A stretch of 64,000 bases of DNA from Phallus indusiatus (GCA_027605045.1 JAQFWX010000014.1:555391-619390), one strand, 5' to 3'; positions 10,230 through 22,119 are shown, numbered from the stretch's first letter. Translations and numbers: made by a program. The notes: generated from the letters alone by a model not told the origin.

Positions 10230-11400
10230 GCGTTTGCCCACGATCCACCCACTCAACAGACGACAGGCTTGCGTGGCTACGCATGCTCATCCATGTGAAT
10301 GCTCATATTATGATCAATTTCACGTCAATAGATTGACCCCGATCCCCGCAGACGACGATTTATGACGTAGATTCAATGTTCTATTTAGCTGTACGTCGCC
10401 GGCTTCAAACATCTGTACTGCAGAAAACTAATTACGTATCATGTCCACCTGCTGAGTCAACAACCTAACCAAATGCGATATCATCTTTGTATCGAACGAA
10501 GTCAGAATAGCAAACTGTCTCACTCGTCAACAGCGCCGCTAAGGTAATGATAATTGTAACTGAATTTCGATGTCAAAAGGAAGTGTTTTGAACTGTTGTC
10601 GCACACGCGGTTTGGACTCAGGTACGCCCATCCATGAGACAAGACTATAACAGCTATTAAATCATCTTTTCTCTAATCTATTTTAGTGCTTGACCCGCAT
10701 GGTGGACATTTCAGAACCTCAATTTCGCCGTTATTGCTCAGACCTTAGGGCCTTACATATCATCTCGGTCTGTTCGTATCCACCTTCGGGCAGTCCATCT
10801 TCATGGCTCTCTCATTGAGGGGTGCAGCCTCAACAAAACCGCCATGGTCACCAGTAACGTCTCCTCGCCTGGTTGTTCTGCGACAGACGAAACAATTCAG
10901 TCTGCATCGTCTCAGATAGCAGACAGGTGCGTTCGGAGCCGAGTTGCCCTGCAAATGGCGGAGGAATGTTCGTCATCAAATATACTGATTCCCATATTGC
11001 AATCTAGTTCTTCAATGTAAAGTCCTCTTGTTTTGCCCTATTGTGTCGATTGATTGAGACCACCTCTTGAACGGCCCTCAGGTACACCCTCCACACTACA
11101 CCCTCCACACTACACCCTCCACAATGCGCATTGAACTCACCCCATCACTGGATACCATCGAGATTGGCGAACCGCTCGTCAACCTAGATGAGGTAGTGAT
11201 GAGAGTTCTACACGAGTTTTCAGTCTCAAGAGCTCGTTCTCGATATCACGCGTAAGCTTGCTGGATAATCGTGCTTTCTCACATTTCATCTCTCTTTTTT
11301 ACAGTACAGGCTATCCCATCGGGTTCAACGAGACATGTGGTATGTGGTATGCTACAACGACTGACGAGTGCAAGTGTTGTGTTGGTATCGTACGCGCGTG
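10230..11400 (+). pseudogene. GH16-like beta-glucanase, copy 2 (degenerate)
   Basis: The leader CCACCCACTCAACAGACGAC (about 10246) and the exon starting at GACGATTTATGACG (about 10355) match the other GH16-like copies. The catalytic exon near 10700 has a deletion that removes E-x-D-x-x-E (GGTGGACATTTCAGAACC). The glycine motif exon is recognisable (ANGGGMFVIKYTDSHIAI, about 10935-11005) but has a stop where the family has Trp. The last exon reads GYPIGFNETCGMWYATTTDE. A tandem array of CTCCACACTACACC repeats sits at 11090-11124. It is followed at once by the promoter of another GH16 stub, with no DUF6533 gene between. Confidence 0.58.
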
Positions 11401-11655
11401 CGTGCCACGAGCGACAGTCACCGGTTCACCGTGCGTAACGCTGCAACGCGTAACATTCCATGATCCACCAACTCAAAAGACGACGAAATTGACGATATTG
11501 CGTGGCTACACGCATATTAATCAGTGTGAATAACTTATATGGGTCAAATTCCACGTCAACGTAATGAATTTGACCTTTGCAGATGACAATTTACAATACA
11601 GATCCGAACTTTTATCCGGGCATATCATGATAATTGTACGTCCTCCACTTCAGCT
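11400..11655 (+). pseudogene. GH16-like copy 3, 5' stub
   Basis: Promoter and first exon of a further GH16-like copy (ACTCAAAAGACGACGAAATTGACG, then TTTGCAG with GATGACAATTTAC) start directly behind copy 2. Homology stops near 11655, inside the exon with ATATCATGATAATTGTACGTCCTC. There it is joined to the first exon of a DUF6533 gene on the other strand. A matching G-G doublet exists at 50.4-52.1 kb. No product can be expected. Confidence 0.55.
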
Positions 11656-11707
11656 ATCCGACACTACCACTGTTGTTAAAGGTAGCATTGGCTATGTTAT
11701 CGTTCAT
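11655..11707 (-). pseudogene. DUF6533-like first-exon relic
   Basis: Reading leftward from 11707, the sequence gives MNDNIANATFNNSGSVG and then a stop. This matches the N-terminus of the DUF6533 copies (MNNSISNSTF..., MNNSIANATS...). All other exons are missing because the segment is joined to GH16-like copy 3. It marks a deletion junction rather than a gene. Confidence 0.6.
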
Positions 11708-11949
11708 CTTGTAAGCCAGAAATGCAGTTGTGCGAAAGGGAGTGGACACGTAGTTGAGTCAAGTAAAAAACGGAACGACATACCCTTTTAAATAATGCTT
11801 TTAACCAAACCAATGCAATCGCATTGCCGAGTCGTCGATAGGTCGCGACTGCATGACTACAAAACATGTCACCTAAAGATACCTTCATCAACAACGTATT
11901 CGCCTCTTTCAACCTTCCACACTCGTCTCAACTAAGATTGTGATTTTTT

Positions 11950-13665
11950 GCACATCTTTTTTCGCCCTCTCTTGAATGATATGGAGTTTGAAAATTTACG
12001 CTCTGAGAAATGACAGAGTCCTCGCAGCTCTCCAAGAAAAAAACAATGCTGAAGTTGACTGGTTAGAACTCAGCAGCATGTTGAGACATGAAGGACTCAC
12101 ATTGTGTCAATGCTTCGGGAGAATTTGAGAAGTTTGGTTTACGTGGCCTTCACGACTGATGAATGATCACGATGACGATAACAATGATGATGGTTACTGC
12201 ACGACCGCATGCCTATATCATGTTCGTCAGTTCGGATTGTCTATTAATCTAAACCGGACTCACAAGACCTCCGCTGTTTCACGCCAACACCGATGAAAAT
12301 GATTTCAGGGAATGTCTCAATTCGTCGTTTATGTCGTTTGATCTATTGAGCCTTAGGTCTCGGATAGCAATATCAATTTTTCCATCATTATTTCAAGCAA
12401 GATATCATCCTTATTTTTCGTCGTCAAGAGATATCATACTTATTTTGAATAAAAACACAGCAAACAAACGTGAGGGTCCGCCATCTTTCTCCTTTTGTGC
12501 CCCTCCGCGACTTGGAGGTATTCACATAAGTGATGCTCATCTCACCACCTGTTTACAAACGAATGAGTAATAGTACTCTGTTCAGAAATGCGAAATAAGG
12601 AAACGCTTAACCTTTCGCTAGCAACGATTCTGCAAAGAGAGATGCATTTTCCGTGCCCGCATCCACTCCCCACTATCATTATACATATGTGGACCTCACA
12701 AACACGGGACTCGGTATAGGCGGATCCAGCCGGTTCTTGCTGAAATAAGGTAAAAATCTCTTACCACAGACTGCTGAATGTCGATGATCGGTGGCTTTGA
12801 GTTTGCAATTCCCCACTTTACCCATAGCTCCGATGAGCGCTAGTGAGAGAAAAAATGTCAATTGGGGAGCTATTGTCAACCCTCCACCAACACGGGCTCT
12901 TGCACACTCCTTTACCTTACCGGATCCAGCAACGTAACCTTAACTCTACACCTTTTTATCAGGAATATAACCACCACACTGCCGCTGACGTGTTTTCTCG
13001 CGTTTGACATTCGTTTAGAAAATACATACATCCGTTGAAGACTGGTATTTCATCCCAACATGAGTCGCGTCCACCAGGATTGATAAGAGCTTTTTAACAA
13101 CTTTTTGCGGTTACCATACTTATGTTCGGCTTGCCTTATGGCTGCATATCATTTTTATAATATGGCCGTTGAAGATGTTTATTGTCGAGACTATGTCGAT
13201 CCAAATCTTGCTTCAGTACAATAAGCAGCAATCTTGAAAACTAAAAATAACGTACACCGAAGAAAAAAGGAACGCAATACAGTATGGACGGGGACAGTCC
13301 ACTCATTAATATATGGGTACGAATGCGAAAAGCAATGGATCGGAAGACAAGAAGTGAATCCGGTTTGAAGAACCTGAGAATGGTACCGATGTACGCTAGA
13401 AGGAACCCTAATCATCGGTAAGCTTTGGGCTGCGCAGAAACAAAGACCGTCCTGTAACGCTGCGTTGACCTTGGGGACGTTGATAGCGCGGGAAAGTGGG
13501 ACTGTACGTGTGAAGTGTGAACGAAGTCCCGTACGGATAAGACCATGGTAGCGCAGAGGTACCTAGTTTGGTGGCTGTATCAAGTATGTTAGACTTCAGG
13601 ATAGGCAGCAACGTAGGGTATTAAACATACCTTCATTAGACGTCGACGCATCCTCACTTCCATTA
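11950..13665 (-). pseudogene. Family X copy 2 (unrecognised)
   Basis: A likely start at about 13660 reads MEVRMRRRLMK followed by a GTATGTTT donor. The same pattern recurs in other copies (MEMRRPFMK, MELEMRGHPTK). The next exon, from about 13600, gives NVPKVNAALQDG, homologous to NVSTLKTNATLQDG in copy 4, then hydrophobic stretches down to about 13200. The 3' part (about 12490) keeps the SRRG-type basic block only in a shifted form. The 13666-14149 interval upstream holds no convincing gene. Function not recognised. Confidence 0.35.
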
Positions 13666-14149
13666 ATAGAGACAACCACAACCCGTTCCTGTTTTCATTA
13701 TTGCGATGTACCCTCCTTCCATTCGATAATTAATCTACGCTCTTTGCCCCCAACTTTGACCTCGAGGTTCTCTTTCCCCAACGCCTGGGACGTCGGCTTC
13801 AACGACATAGTCATTGTCGTGCTCTAGAGGGTCTAGAATTGAATGGCGAGACGGGACAAAGCCACAGAATAGCACAAAGCGGAGACCATAACATGCTTGG
13901 ATATGAATATGGCGATTGAGTTAGATAGGCTCTGTTGTCGAAGAGGCTGAAGAAGGGGCGGAACCCGTTGAAGAATGTGCAGTGAGAGAGAGACACCGTT
14001 GTCAGTTCGGACAACATAAACGGCGACGACTATTACCATACGGCCCATCCTGGCATATTCTTGAGATGCATAGAGAGTCGAGACTCTTAAGCTCAAGAGC
14101 TGATACGAATGCGAGTGTGTTGTTCGTGTCGCGTACATAGCTCGGTGGT
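13666..14149. other. X-G intergenic region
   Basis: Duplicated upstream sequence of family X: minus-strand fragments such as SLSHCTFFNGFRP resemble SLSPTFFNKLSP at 41.5 kb, so it may hold a decayed 5' exon. No intact frame was found. Confidence 0.3.
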
Positions 14150-14160
14150 GTGACAGTCAC
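14150..14160. promoter_or_regulatory. Palindrome GTGACAGTCAC
   Basis: Perfect copy of the conserved X-G intergenic palindrome, followed by AATGCGTAACGC, about 60 bp before the GH16-like leader sequence. Confidence 0.45.
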
Positions 14161-14194
14161 AATGCGTAACGCCATAACGCGCAACATTCCCGGG

Positions 14195-15060
14195 CCACGA
14201 CTCACTCAAAAAACGACGAAATTGATAATATCTTGTGGCTACGCACCTTGATTAATGTGAATAACTGTATGGTCTAATTATATGCCGTAGAAATTGATCA
14301 CATTCGATGTCCACCAACTTCGGTGACCAACTAACCAAAGGCGACACCATCCTCGTATCCGGCGAAGAATAACATTTCGCGTCCAAAGGGATGTAATTTG
14401 GACTGTTGTTACATACGCCATTTGGACGCAGGTACGCCCATACGTAAGACAAGGCTCTAATATCAGAGGAATCGACGTCTCTAACTCGAATCTGCTCTGA
14501 TCTATTGTAGGGTTTGACCTGCCCGGCGTCCACCGTTCGTTAATTCAATTTTGTGCAATCAATCCTCATACTCATCGCGCACAGGGATGCAACTTCGATA
14601 AATCTATTCATCGGTAACGTCATCTCATCCGACTGCTCAGCGAAGACAACAACAACAAGGCTGCATCGTCTCTGACGACAGTCCCGGCGCATTAGGATAA
14701 GAATTTTCTGACAATGGTGAAAGAATCTTCGTCACCGAACACGCAATTTCTTACGTCGCAATTTGGTCCTTCAACGCTCAGTCCTATATACCACCAACTC
14801 TGGATGCAATATCGACCAGTTCTTTGGCCCTCAAAAGCTGATTCTCGATATCATGCTATGTCGGGACTTGTAGTTTTCATTCATTGCGACCTCAACTTAA
14901 TTCATTTCATAGTGCAGGCAACCCCATGGTGTTTAATCAAACATGCCAAGGCCTGTGCTACAACGACTTTGTCATCAGCCCTCTATCCAAATATGAAAAC
15001 GCGAATTTCGAAATCAGATCTATGAAGAGTTTGTTACGCGAGGTCACTGGCAGACCGAAG
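14195..15060 (+). pseudogene. GH16-like beta-glucanase, copy 4 (internal exons lost)
   Basis: The 3' half is the cleanest GH16 signature in the window. Positions 14787-14873 read NSGCNIDQFFGPQKLILDI then MLCRDL, followed by an intron and AGNPMVFNQTCQGLCYNDFV (about 14918-14977). In GH16 enzymes this block is the conserved C-terminal strand region with the ITLCGDWAG and disulphide cysteines. The catalytic exon near 14515 has lost E-x-D-x-x-E. The Ser-rich GPI tail is missing because the copy runs straight into the 3' end of DUF6533 copy 2. A non-functional remnant. Confidence 0.62.
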
Positions 15061-15196
15061 CTCCATACTATAATTATACGAGTGGTATTTTGAGAATAAA
15101 TCATCGCAGGAAAATAATAACACAAGGCAGTTTTCAAATACATCCGTTATAGATATGTTGAGGCCTAGACTCTGTAAGTGCTAAAGCTCAAGCGTT

Positions 15197-16147
15197 CTAA
15201 GACAAGGCTTCGCCGTCGAATCCGATCTCAACTTGAACATCCGGAGACCCCGTCGAAAGATCGTCGTTTTCTTCAACCATTGCATGCACTGACGAATCAT
15301 GATCGCCCAATTCCACAAGGATAGATTGGTGGATATAATTTGCCACGCTTCGGATTTGAATAGTGGGTAATGATATATTGGCGGCTTGAACTGCTGCGGA
15401 ATTTTTTTGACGAAGATCTAGCATGAAATCGGCGACTAAAACGACGGAAAGACTGGAGATAAATAGTAAGATTAAGCTACAACGACAAATAGAAATGACT
15501 GCACCTGTGTTGAATAACGCCCGCGATATCGATCGCAATCTAATCAAATGCACATAATTATTGATGATAGTTGATGTTTAATTTCGAGGGTGCATGTGCT
15601 TACATCATTATCGAACTGCAATTCAAAAAGTCAGCTTCTGACAGAATACAACTAGATTCTGGATTGTTTTTACCTGGACAATTATTGTGAGAGCAGTGGT
15701 AAAAATAATCACGAAGCTTAGAAAAATAATTTAGTCATATTAATAAGAATGATTGTTTTTTGTTCAGATTCACCAAAACCTCGACATGGCTAATTCATTA
15801 TAATGTGAACATGACTCGGTTGAAATTGCAATTGGAACATACTTTGTTTGAGTATCAGTGAAACAAGGTCATTGTGACTTTGAATGCCTATTTCGCGCTT
15901 TAACTTCCATGTATCCCATATCTTCCACAAAAGAATGACAAAGACCACAAGATCAGTTACGGTAGTACAAATATTGCCCGCAAGATCTGCTTTAAGTGCT
16001 TCGATGTCATAACAGTATTGCGGTTAGACTTTAAACCGGCACCAGCAGCCCGTAACGGCTCAGACCTACAAATTAAGCTGCGACCAAGTTAAGGACAATA
16101 TCAAAATGAAATAGAAACGTATTACACACCCTTGGCATCCTTTTGAA
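15197..16147 (-). pseudogene. DUF6533-like copy 2 (N-terminal half missing)
   Basis: Only the C-terminal exons are present: the acidic-tail exon (SAAVQAANISLPTIQIRS, 15197-15450), the 12-nt exon at 15604-15615, the 16-nt exon near 15780, and the cytoplasmic-loop exon (15830-15990). The exons with the DUF6533 core motif and start codon are absent. The break at 16147/16148 coincides exactly with the left terminus of a TIR transposon, so truncation came from element-mediated rearrangement. Sequence is more divergent than copies 1, 3, 4 and 7. Confidence 0.72.
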
Positions 16148-17703
16148 TGGTGGACAAAAATGCCCAGCTCCATTTCTCAGGGTTAGCGCGATGCCGGCCG
16201 ATTCAAACAGATGGCATGGTATCTGGATAGTGCCTAAGCTATCCTAATAAGCGTCAGCAAAGTGATATATTTAGATTTGAACAAGAAATTGCGCAAATGA
16301 TGTTGATTAATAAATCTCAATTTTCAAATTTTTGGGAAAATTTACACGAGAAAAGATATGGAATCCAGTTTCTTTTAAGAATTTAAAAAATGAGTATTGC
16401 TCAATGAAAATATCAGGGTAATTCAACTACAGAAGAAGAGAATAAAATAAAGCTTTAGGTCCCAGATCATTGATCCAGGCTCACAAGAGCTTACAAAGAG
16501 AATTCAAAGACTGCCAGAGCAATTACAGGCCCTAAATAAAAAAGTGAAACCAGAAGGGATTGGCAAACGACTGGGGGAGAAGAAGGGAGGCAGCCTGCAG
16601 GGTATGTGTTGAATTTATAGGAAATAGAATGGTGTTAGAAAAGTTTTTGACATTGAGAAAGCGACCCTATGTTTTAGCTCAAGTGTATGAAAAGTTTGAA
16701 AAGTAGGGAATAGAGACTCATCGTTTTCTTCATCGAAACAGTGTATATAGTATACACCGGCATACCACGACTAGTGGAGCTTCAATCAATTGATAATCAA
16801 ATAGGGAAATGGATAAAAACATGGTAAAAGCAATACTGAACAAACAAGTGGTATGAAATATGAATGGAACAAGCAGAAAGGAGCTACCAAACAACTTAGA
16901 ATGATGAGAAATCATAAATCTCATACAAAAGAAGAGAAACCTGGTCCAGAGGGTTTAGCAGATCCTGAGTAGTCCAACATGAGACACTATCTGACTGGAA
17001 CAACTTGAATGGGACAATCTTCTAGTCTCAGCCTCATCTTTTAGTATTATTTCCTGTTTTCCCAGAGTTTAACAATGCATATAGCACAAATATTGCAACC
17101 TCAGAGTTTTGAATCCAATTTTGGAACACTTTGGTTCTTTGCCTATCCCGCCTTTAATCTCAACAGTAGAGTCCAGGCAGATACCTCACTGGGGACTGTA
17201 GAGCAAACAGATAACAAAACTGATGCTAGGCTCTCAACAACTAATGTAAATGTGTTTCAGGATGAATTATACATGAAAAACATTTTGGGAATAAAAAAAC
17301 AAGAACCAAAATTGCACACTGAGCTGAAGACAGGGATTTTCCCCGTTGGTGGTTAATGAGCACTCAAATTGATATTGTGCCGTCTCTGACGGCACTATAT
17401 TCCCATAACTGTGTTTTGCAAGTTGCAATATCACCGGGACTGAGGAAAGTGAAGAAGGGAAATGGCGGAAAAGGAAAGCATCCATATTTTGAATATGTTT
17501 AAATACAAAAAACATCTCTAAATGTCATGGGTTGCATATTGAGCCATTGTTATTTATCATTGATGCTAAAATTACAGTACAATCCTGAGAATATCGCGAA
17601 ATATCTTACATTGCCGGAATTAACTTAGAATCTCCAACCAATGCCGTTGACCGGCGAAGATAACCGAAGGTGCCGAAATGAAGCTGGGCACTTTCGTCCA
17701 CCA
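16148..17703. mobile_element. 1.56-kb TIR DNA transposon, non-autonomous
   Basis: Termini TGGTGGACAAAAATGCCCAG (left) and the mirror image of TGGTGGACGAAAGTGCCCAG (right, ending 17703) form about 29-bp inverted repeats (27/29 matching by eye). The ends resemble those of the element at 42.1-44.5 kb (TGGTGxAC...CAGCTCCATTT). The interior is AT-rich. It has a 93-codon + frame at 17075-17356 and a 64-codon - frame at 16730-16924, neither recognisable, and no transposase. The flanks (TTTTGAA and TATATAAC) do not form a target duplication. They belong to different positions of the DUF6533 gene, pointing to recombination between two element copies. Confidence 0.75.
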
Positions 17704-17828
17704 TATATAACAAATCATCGCAGGAAAATAAATAGTACAAGATTTGAAATACATCCGGTATAGATGTGTTAGAGCATAGAATCTGCAGTGTATACTATGA
17801 CGAATCATGTATCCAAGGGTAAAGCGTA

Positions 17829-19569
17829 CTAAGCTGACGCTTCGCCGCCGGATCTGACTCCAACATCCGGAGACTCCGTCAAAAGTTCGTCGTTATCTTC
17901 ATCCCTCATATACACCGATGTTTCGTGATCGCCCATTTCCAAGAGGATAGATTGGTGTATATAATCTGCAATGCTTCGTATTTGAATGGTAGGTAATTTT
18001 ATATCGGTGGCTTGAATTGCTGCGGAATTTTGTTGACGAAGATCCAAGGTGAAATCGGCGATTAAAATAGCCGAAAGACTTGGAATTGAGAATGGGTGAT
18101 GGGATTGATATGTATACGGGGAGGAACGACTATACCTATTTTGAATACTGCCCACAATATTTGTCGCATACTGATTCAGGACACATAATTATTGACGTGA
18201 TAATTGATATTTAATTCAGATTCAAAAGTGTGCTTACACCATTATTAAACTGCATTTAAAAGTCAGTTTTTAACAGAATACAATCAGATTCTGAATTGCT
18301 TGTACCTCGTCAATAATTGTGAGAGTAACCGTAAAAATAATCACGAAACTTGAAAGATAATTCAGTCATAAGAATGATTCTTCTTTGATCAGATTCACCT
18401 AAACCTCGAGACGGCTAATTAAATATAAGTAACCAACCGTCTTCACGATGTGATTCCAACGTACTTTGTCTGAGTATTACTGAAACAAGGTCATTGCGAG
18501 TTTGAATGCCGGTTTCACGCTTTAACTTCCAAGTGTCCCAGACCTTCCATAAGCAAATGCCAAAGGTAACGAGATCAGTTAAAACACTACAGATATTGGC
18601 GACCAGAAACAATGGAAGTACTTCGATGAAACATATTGGTGTGTTTAGACCTATTAGTGACCAGTGATGTTTATTCAGACTTACAAGTAGAGTTAGGAAC
18701 AGACTGAGAGCTAAGTCAAAATTGAGAACAGGATTTTCAAATGACTTATAAATCCATTCCATACCTTTGGCAGTGTTCAACTATTATGTATACTAAAAAG
18801 AAACGTAAAAATTCGTTTGTGTATTTTCACCAAAGAGACCCCTACTGTAAATTGTCAAAATAAACCCTCCCATCAAAAATAAAGCCAAAATTACTGTCAC
18901 GACCTTGTTCCCTTCACACAATGAGTATGCTCGAGCGATTAGCAAGCCTGAACACATATTTTTAGGGGCATTCATAGGCTATATGTATATGCTCTTCCAA
19001 CCTTGAACACCAACATATGCCAACGTAGTCACAACACTTCCTGTATTATACCAAATAATACACCAACTTTGTGCTTTTTAAATTCATCACCCGTGCGAGA
19101 ATTATCATGTCTTACCGTACTGACTGAAATAAAAAGTTGTAAACACTGCTTGTGGGCACTATGACATCATGACTCATAATGCTTACTGTCAAAAAGTCTG
19201 ACCAAAAAAGAAGTGCTTGATTCAGAACACCTGCATATCTTGTAATGGCATAAAGCAAATTTGGAATGCTGAAAGGTTTTGGTGATAGCCACATATATAC
19301 CATTTCTTGTGGGATAGCCAATGTCGTAGTATAAATAAGTAGGCCTAGGATTGTATCTTAAACTCGACTGTGCATTTGGCCTGTTGGAAACGAGACAACG
19401 TACCCAAAAGAGCGCACTCTATAAATGACGTTAGATAACTAACACCTTATAATTAATTTACTAAATATCAAATATTCAAGATAGAACCCTACCCAAGATA
19501 CACTGTTTGAATGAATTCGGAGATGTCCACGCTGGTGATAAAGGTAGAATTGGCGATACTATTGTTCAT
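17829..19569 (-). CDS. DUF6533-like seven-helix membrane protein, copy 3 (intact)
   Basis: All 14 exons of copy 1 can be followed with conserved phases. The start reads MNNSIANSTFITSVDISEF (from 19569). Exon 3 holds LAIPQEMVYMWLSPKPFSIP, and the 8-nt exon reads TCAGTACG. Helix exon: LIARAYSLCEGNKVVTVI. Loop: CQSSQSVPNSTLLPLF, with an extra sequon. Then FGICLWKVWDTWKLKRETG, the 12-nt exon at 18238-18249, and an acidic C-terminus (LLTESPDVGVRSGGEASA). Exon 3 is 6 nt shorter at its donor than in copy 1, without frame change. Predicted length about 345 residues. It is nearly identical to copies 1, 4 and 7, so this is a recent duplicate. Same unknown function as copy 1. Confidence 0.8.
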
Positions 19570-20006
19570 TTCCTTTCAAGTGGGAAGTGAAATGGTGTGA
19601 GGGTGAATTGATATGTAGCTTTGGGGTTGAGTTGTAGACCAAGCATAAGAGGAACGAACACGCGCTTTTTAATGGATACTCCCAACCGAGTTAAGACAGA
19701 AGCGGTTGTCCACATTGATCTTGTCAACCGTAACTGCATGATTTTAAAATACCGTTCCCTAAAAATATCTTCATCAACAACCCATCTGTCTTTTCAACTT
19801 TTTATTCTCAGCTCGATTAAGGTCATTTTGTACATTTTGCCACCCACCTTATTTGTGAATGTGCTCTAAGCAATGACAATTGACAAAGATGGAGTCCAAC
19901 GGTTCTGGAAGGACAAATTGCTGGATCTGACAACTTGAAGTAATCATTCAAGTTGGACGGGTAAGTTTGACTGGCTAGGAATTCAATAACCCATTGATGC
20001 ATTTAG

Positions 20007-20119
20007 CCTATCCTGGGCAATTTTGTCCGAACTTTCCAGCTATTCTCAGACTGAGTTAGAATATTTGAGAACGGCTGGAAAGGCTGGACAACGTTGCCCA
20101 GATTACTGATTAGTATAGG
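20007..20119. mobile_element. Foldback MITE, occupied site A
   Basis: A 113-bp foldback: CCTATC then CTGGGCAATTTTGTCCGA on the left pairs with CGGACAACGTTGCCCAG-like sequence on the right, ending CTGATTAGTATAGG. The inner arms TTTCCAGC/GCTGGAAA also pair. The same element is at 30021-30133 and 35870-35988. It is absent from the homologous sites near 8540 and 48100. Confidence 0.75.
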
Positions 20120-20135
20120 ACCCACAGTGTGCTTC

Positions 20136-20320
20136 TGTTGAGTGAAGTTCTGAGGAGCTTCGGTCAAAAGACATGTATTAAGTATAGCTAGACAAACGTA
20201 CCTGAGGAGCTTCGGTCAAAAGACGAAGTCTTTTGGCCGGCGCCTCAGGTCACTATGTACAGCGCGTTATGTAATGTAATATAGATTCTAATCTACGGTG
20301 ACCGCGTCGTAACTCCAACA
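20136..20320. mobile_element. Solo LTR with 5-bp target duplication
   Basis: A 185-bp insertion begins TGTTGAGTGAAG and ends AACTCCAACA (TGTTG/CAACA termini, TG...CA). It is flanked by GCTTC on both sides (20131-20135, 20321-20325). Removing it restores the sequence of the homologous cassettes (GTGCTTCGGGGGGACTGAG at 36.0 kb). Inside, CTGAGGAGCTTCGGTCAAAA occurs twice, and the second occurrence forms a foldback with GTCTTTTGGCCGGCGCCTCAG. The features fit a solo LTR of an LTR retrotransposon. Confidence 0.78.
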
Positions 20321-20339
20321 GCTTCGGGGGGACTGAGAC

Positions 20340-21760
20340 CTTCACGATTGATGGACGATGACGATGATCAGCCATGACGATGATTGGTGATGATGACTGT
20401 TGCCAGCGGGATGAATGCCCATTATTTATCAGCCCAAAAGGTCAACTAATACCTAGACAGAACACAAGACCTCAAGCCTCAGCTCTGTTTCGGCCCAACA
20501 ACGATGAAAAATTAGTCCAGGGAACGTCTCGATAAGTCGATTTTTTTCGTTGTTGATTTCTTAAGCCTTATGTAGTACCAACATAGCAAGATCAACTTTT
20601 CCAATATGTTCTCATCATTGTTGTTTCAAGCAGGATATTGTTTTTCGTCGTCAAGAAGTATTATATTCATTTGGAACAAAGCACAACCAATGGACTTTGA
20701 ACGTTTGAACAGCCAGAACTCAATTTGCGGATTTCTCCTTTTACCTCCACGACTCGGAGTCGTCACAAGTGTTGTCGTTTTGACATAGTGGGAAAGGGAA
20801 ATCTTATCACCTGTTTTATAAACACGAATAAGTAACAGCACTTTAAGAGGCAGACCGGCAAAATAGCAACCTTCCTTAAGCAACAATTTGTTTGAAAATA
20901 TCGTAAATCTTGACAACTTGAATGATTGCCGATGGTCAGCGGCTCTATGTTTGCACTGGCTCCGATGATGATGCGCTAGTGGGAACTTCACGCACTCTTA
21001 ATAGGCACAACCCTCCGCTAACACAGCACCGCCTAAGTTGCCTAATTGGATTTAGAAGTACATCAGGCATATAATCATTATACCAGTGCTTGATCTTAGT
21101 GACGATGCGCGTTCTCGCGTTTAGCATTGGCTTGGCGAGTGCATCCTTTAAAGCTTTACATTTTGTCCCAATTACATCTACCCAGATTGGTAAGAGCTCG
21201 GTCCTTCTGTGACGCGACTGTGCAGGCAGAGCCTGCCACGCCTACGATCGACTTGCCCTAAGTATCCTTTCAATGGCTGTTTTATTCTGATTTGAACATC
21301 ACTTTGATACTGATGAGCAAAAATAATGACGTGCACTGAAAAACACAATTCGCTTATGAACAAATGGATATGAATGCGAGAAAACGACGGATGGGAACGT
21401 TTGAGAAGACAAGAAGTAAATCAATTAATCGCAAACAAAGTACGGGAAGATGGTGGTGTTGGACACTACTAGAAGGAACCTGATCCTCAGGGAGCTCAAG
21501 CGCAATGTTGTAATAGGTCTGACAACGTTTCGCCAAATTTGGCGTCAACGGTGCGTGTGAGGTGGGATAAGTCTACGAAGTCCCATTTAGACAGACGCAA
21601 CTACGGTAGACACAGAAGAATCTGTTTTGGCGACTTCCTCAGTCCGTTGGACTTCGGGGTGAGATGACAGCGTGAGATAGTGGATGTACCTTCATCAGAG
21701 GTCGCTATACCCCACTTCTAACGGCGGAGGAAGCCCGTTCAGTGATATTGGCACTGGCGT
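20340..21760 (-). pseudogene. Family X copy 3 (unrecognised, decayed)
   Basis: This copy is collinear with X copy 1. Its best minus-strand frame at 20626-20991 contains VTTPSRGGKRRNPQIEFW, a basic block whose frame is kept in copies at 30.5 and 40.3 kb. This supports the minus strand as coding. The LQDG exon (21.5 kb) is frame-shifted. Its promoter carries the foldback element and the solo LTR, which would separate any upstream signals of DUF6533 copy 3 from X. Confidence 0.33.
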
Positions 21761-22080
21761 TCTGATTATTGTGATGTCCTAGGAGTTTCAGTTACCATCG
21801 ATCGCGACGACCATGAACGTGTTGAGTGAAAGAAAGGGAGGCACTAGATGGGGCACAAGATGGGGCACATGATGGTGGAGACGAAGAGCTCAAGTCTATT
21901 ACGTAATATCTAGTGTACTGTATAGAGTCCGACGCTACAAAACCCAACAGAACGGCCATGGTTATCATTATACGGCTCGTTCTGGAACATAATGACACTC
22001 AGGAAATGAGACGAGTAGTATTGATTTCCGTTTTCGAAGTGTTGTGCAGTGTCGGGTTTGCGCGATGGTGGCTCTGGTGA

Positions 22081-22091
22081 GTGACAGTCAC
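22081..22091. promoter_or_regulatory. Palindrome GTGACAGTCAC
   Basis: Perfect copy of the conserved X-G palindrome, upstream of the GH16-like copy with an intact catalytic motif. Confidence 0.45.
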
Positions 22092-22119
22092 AATGCGTAA
22101 CGCACTGAACTCGCGTTTG

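Noticed and set aside
11090..11124. CTCCACACTACACC repeats as a CRISPR-like or regulatory array
   Set aside because: Only a few direct short copies without spacers; simple tandem slippage inside a decayed GH16 exon.
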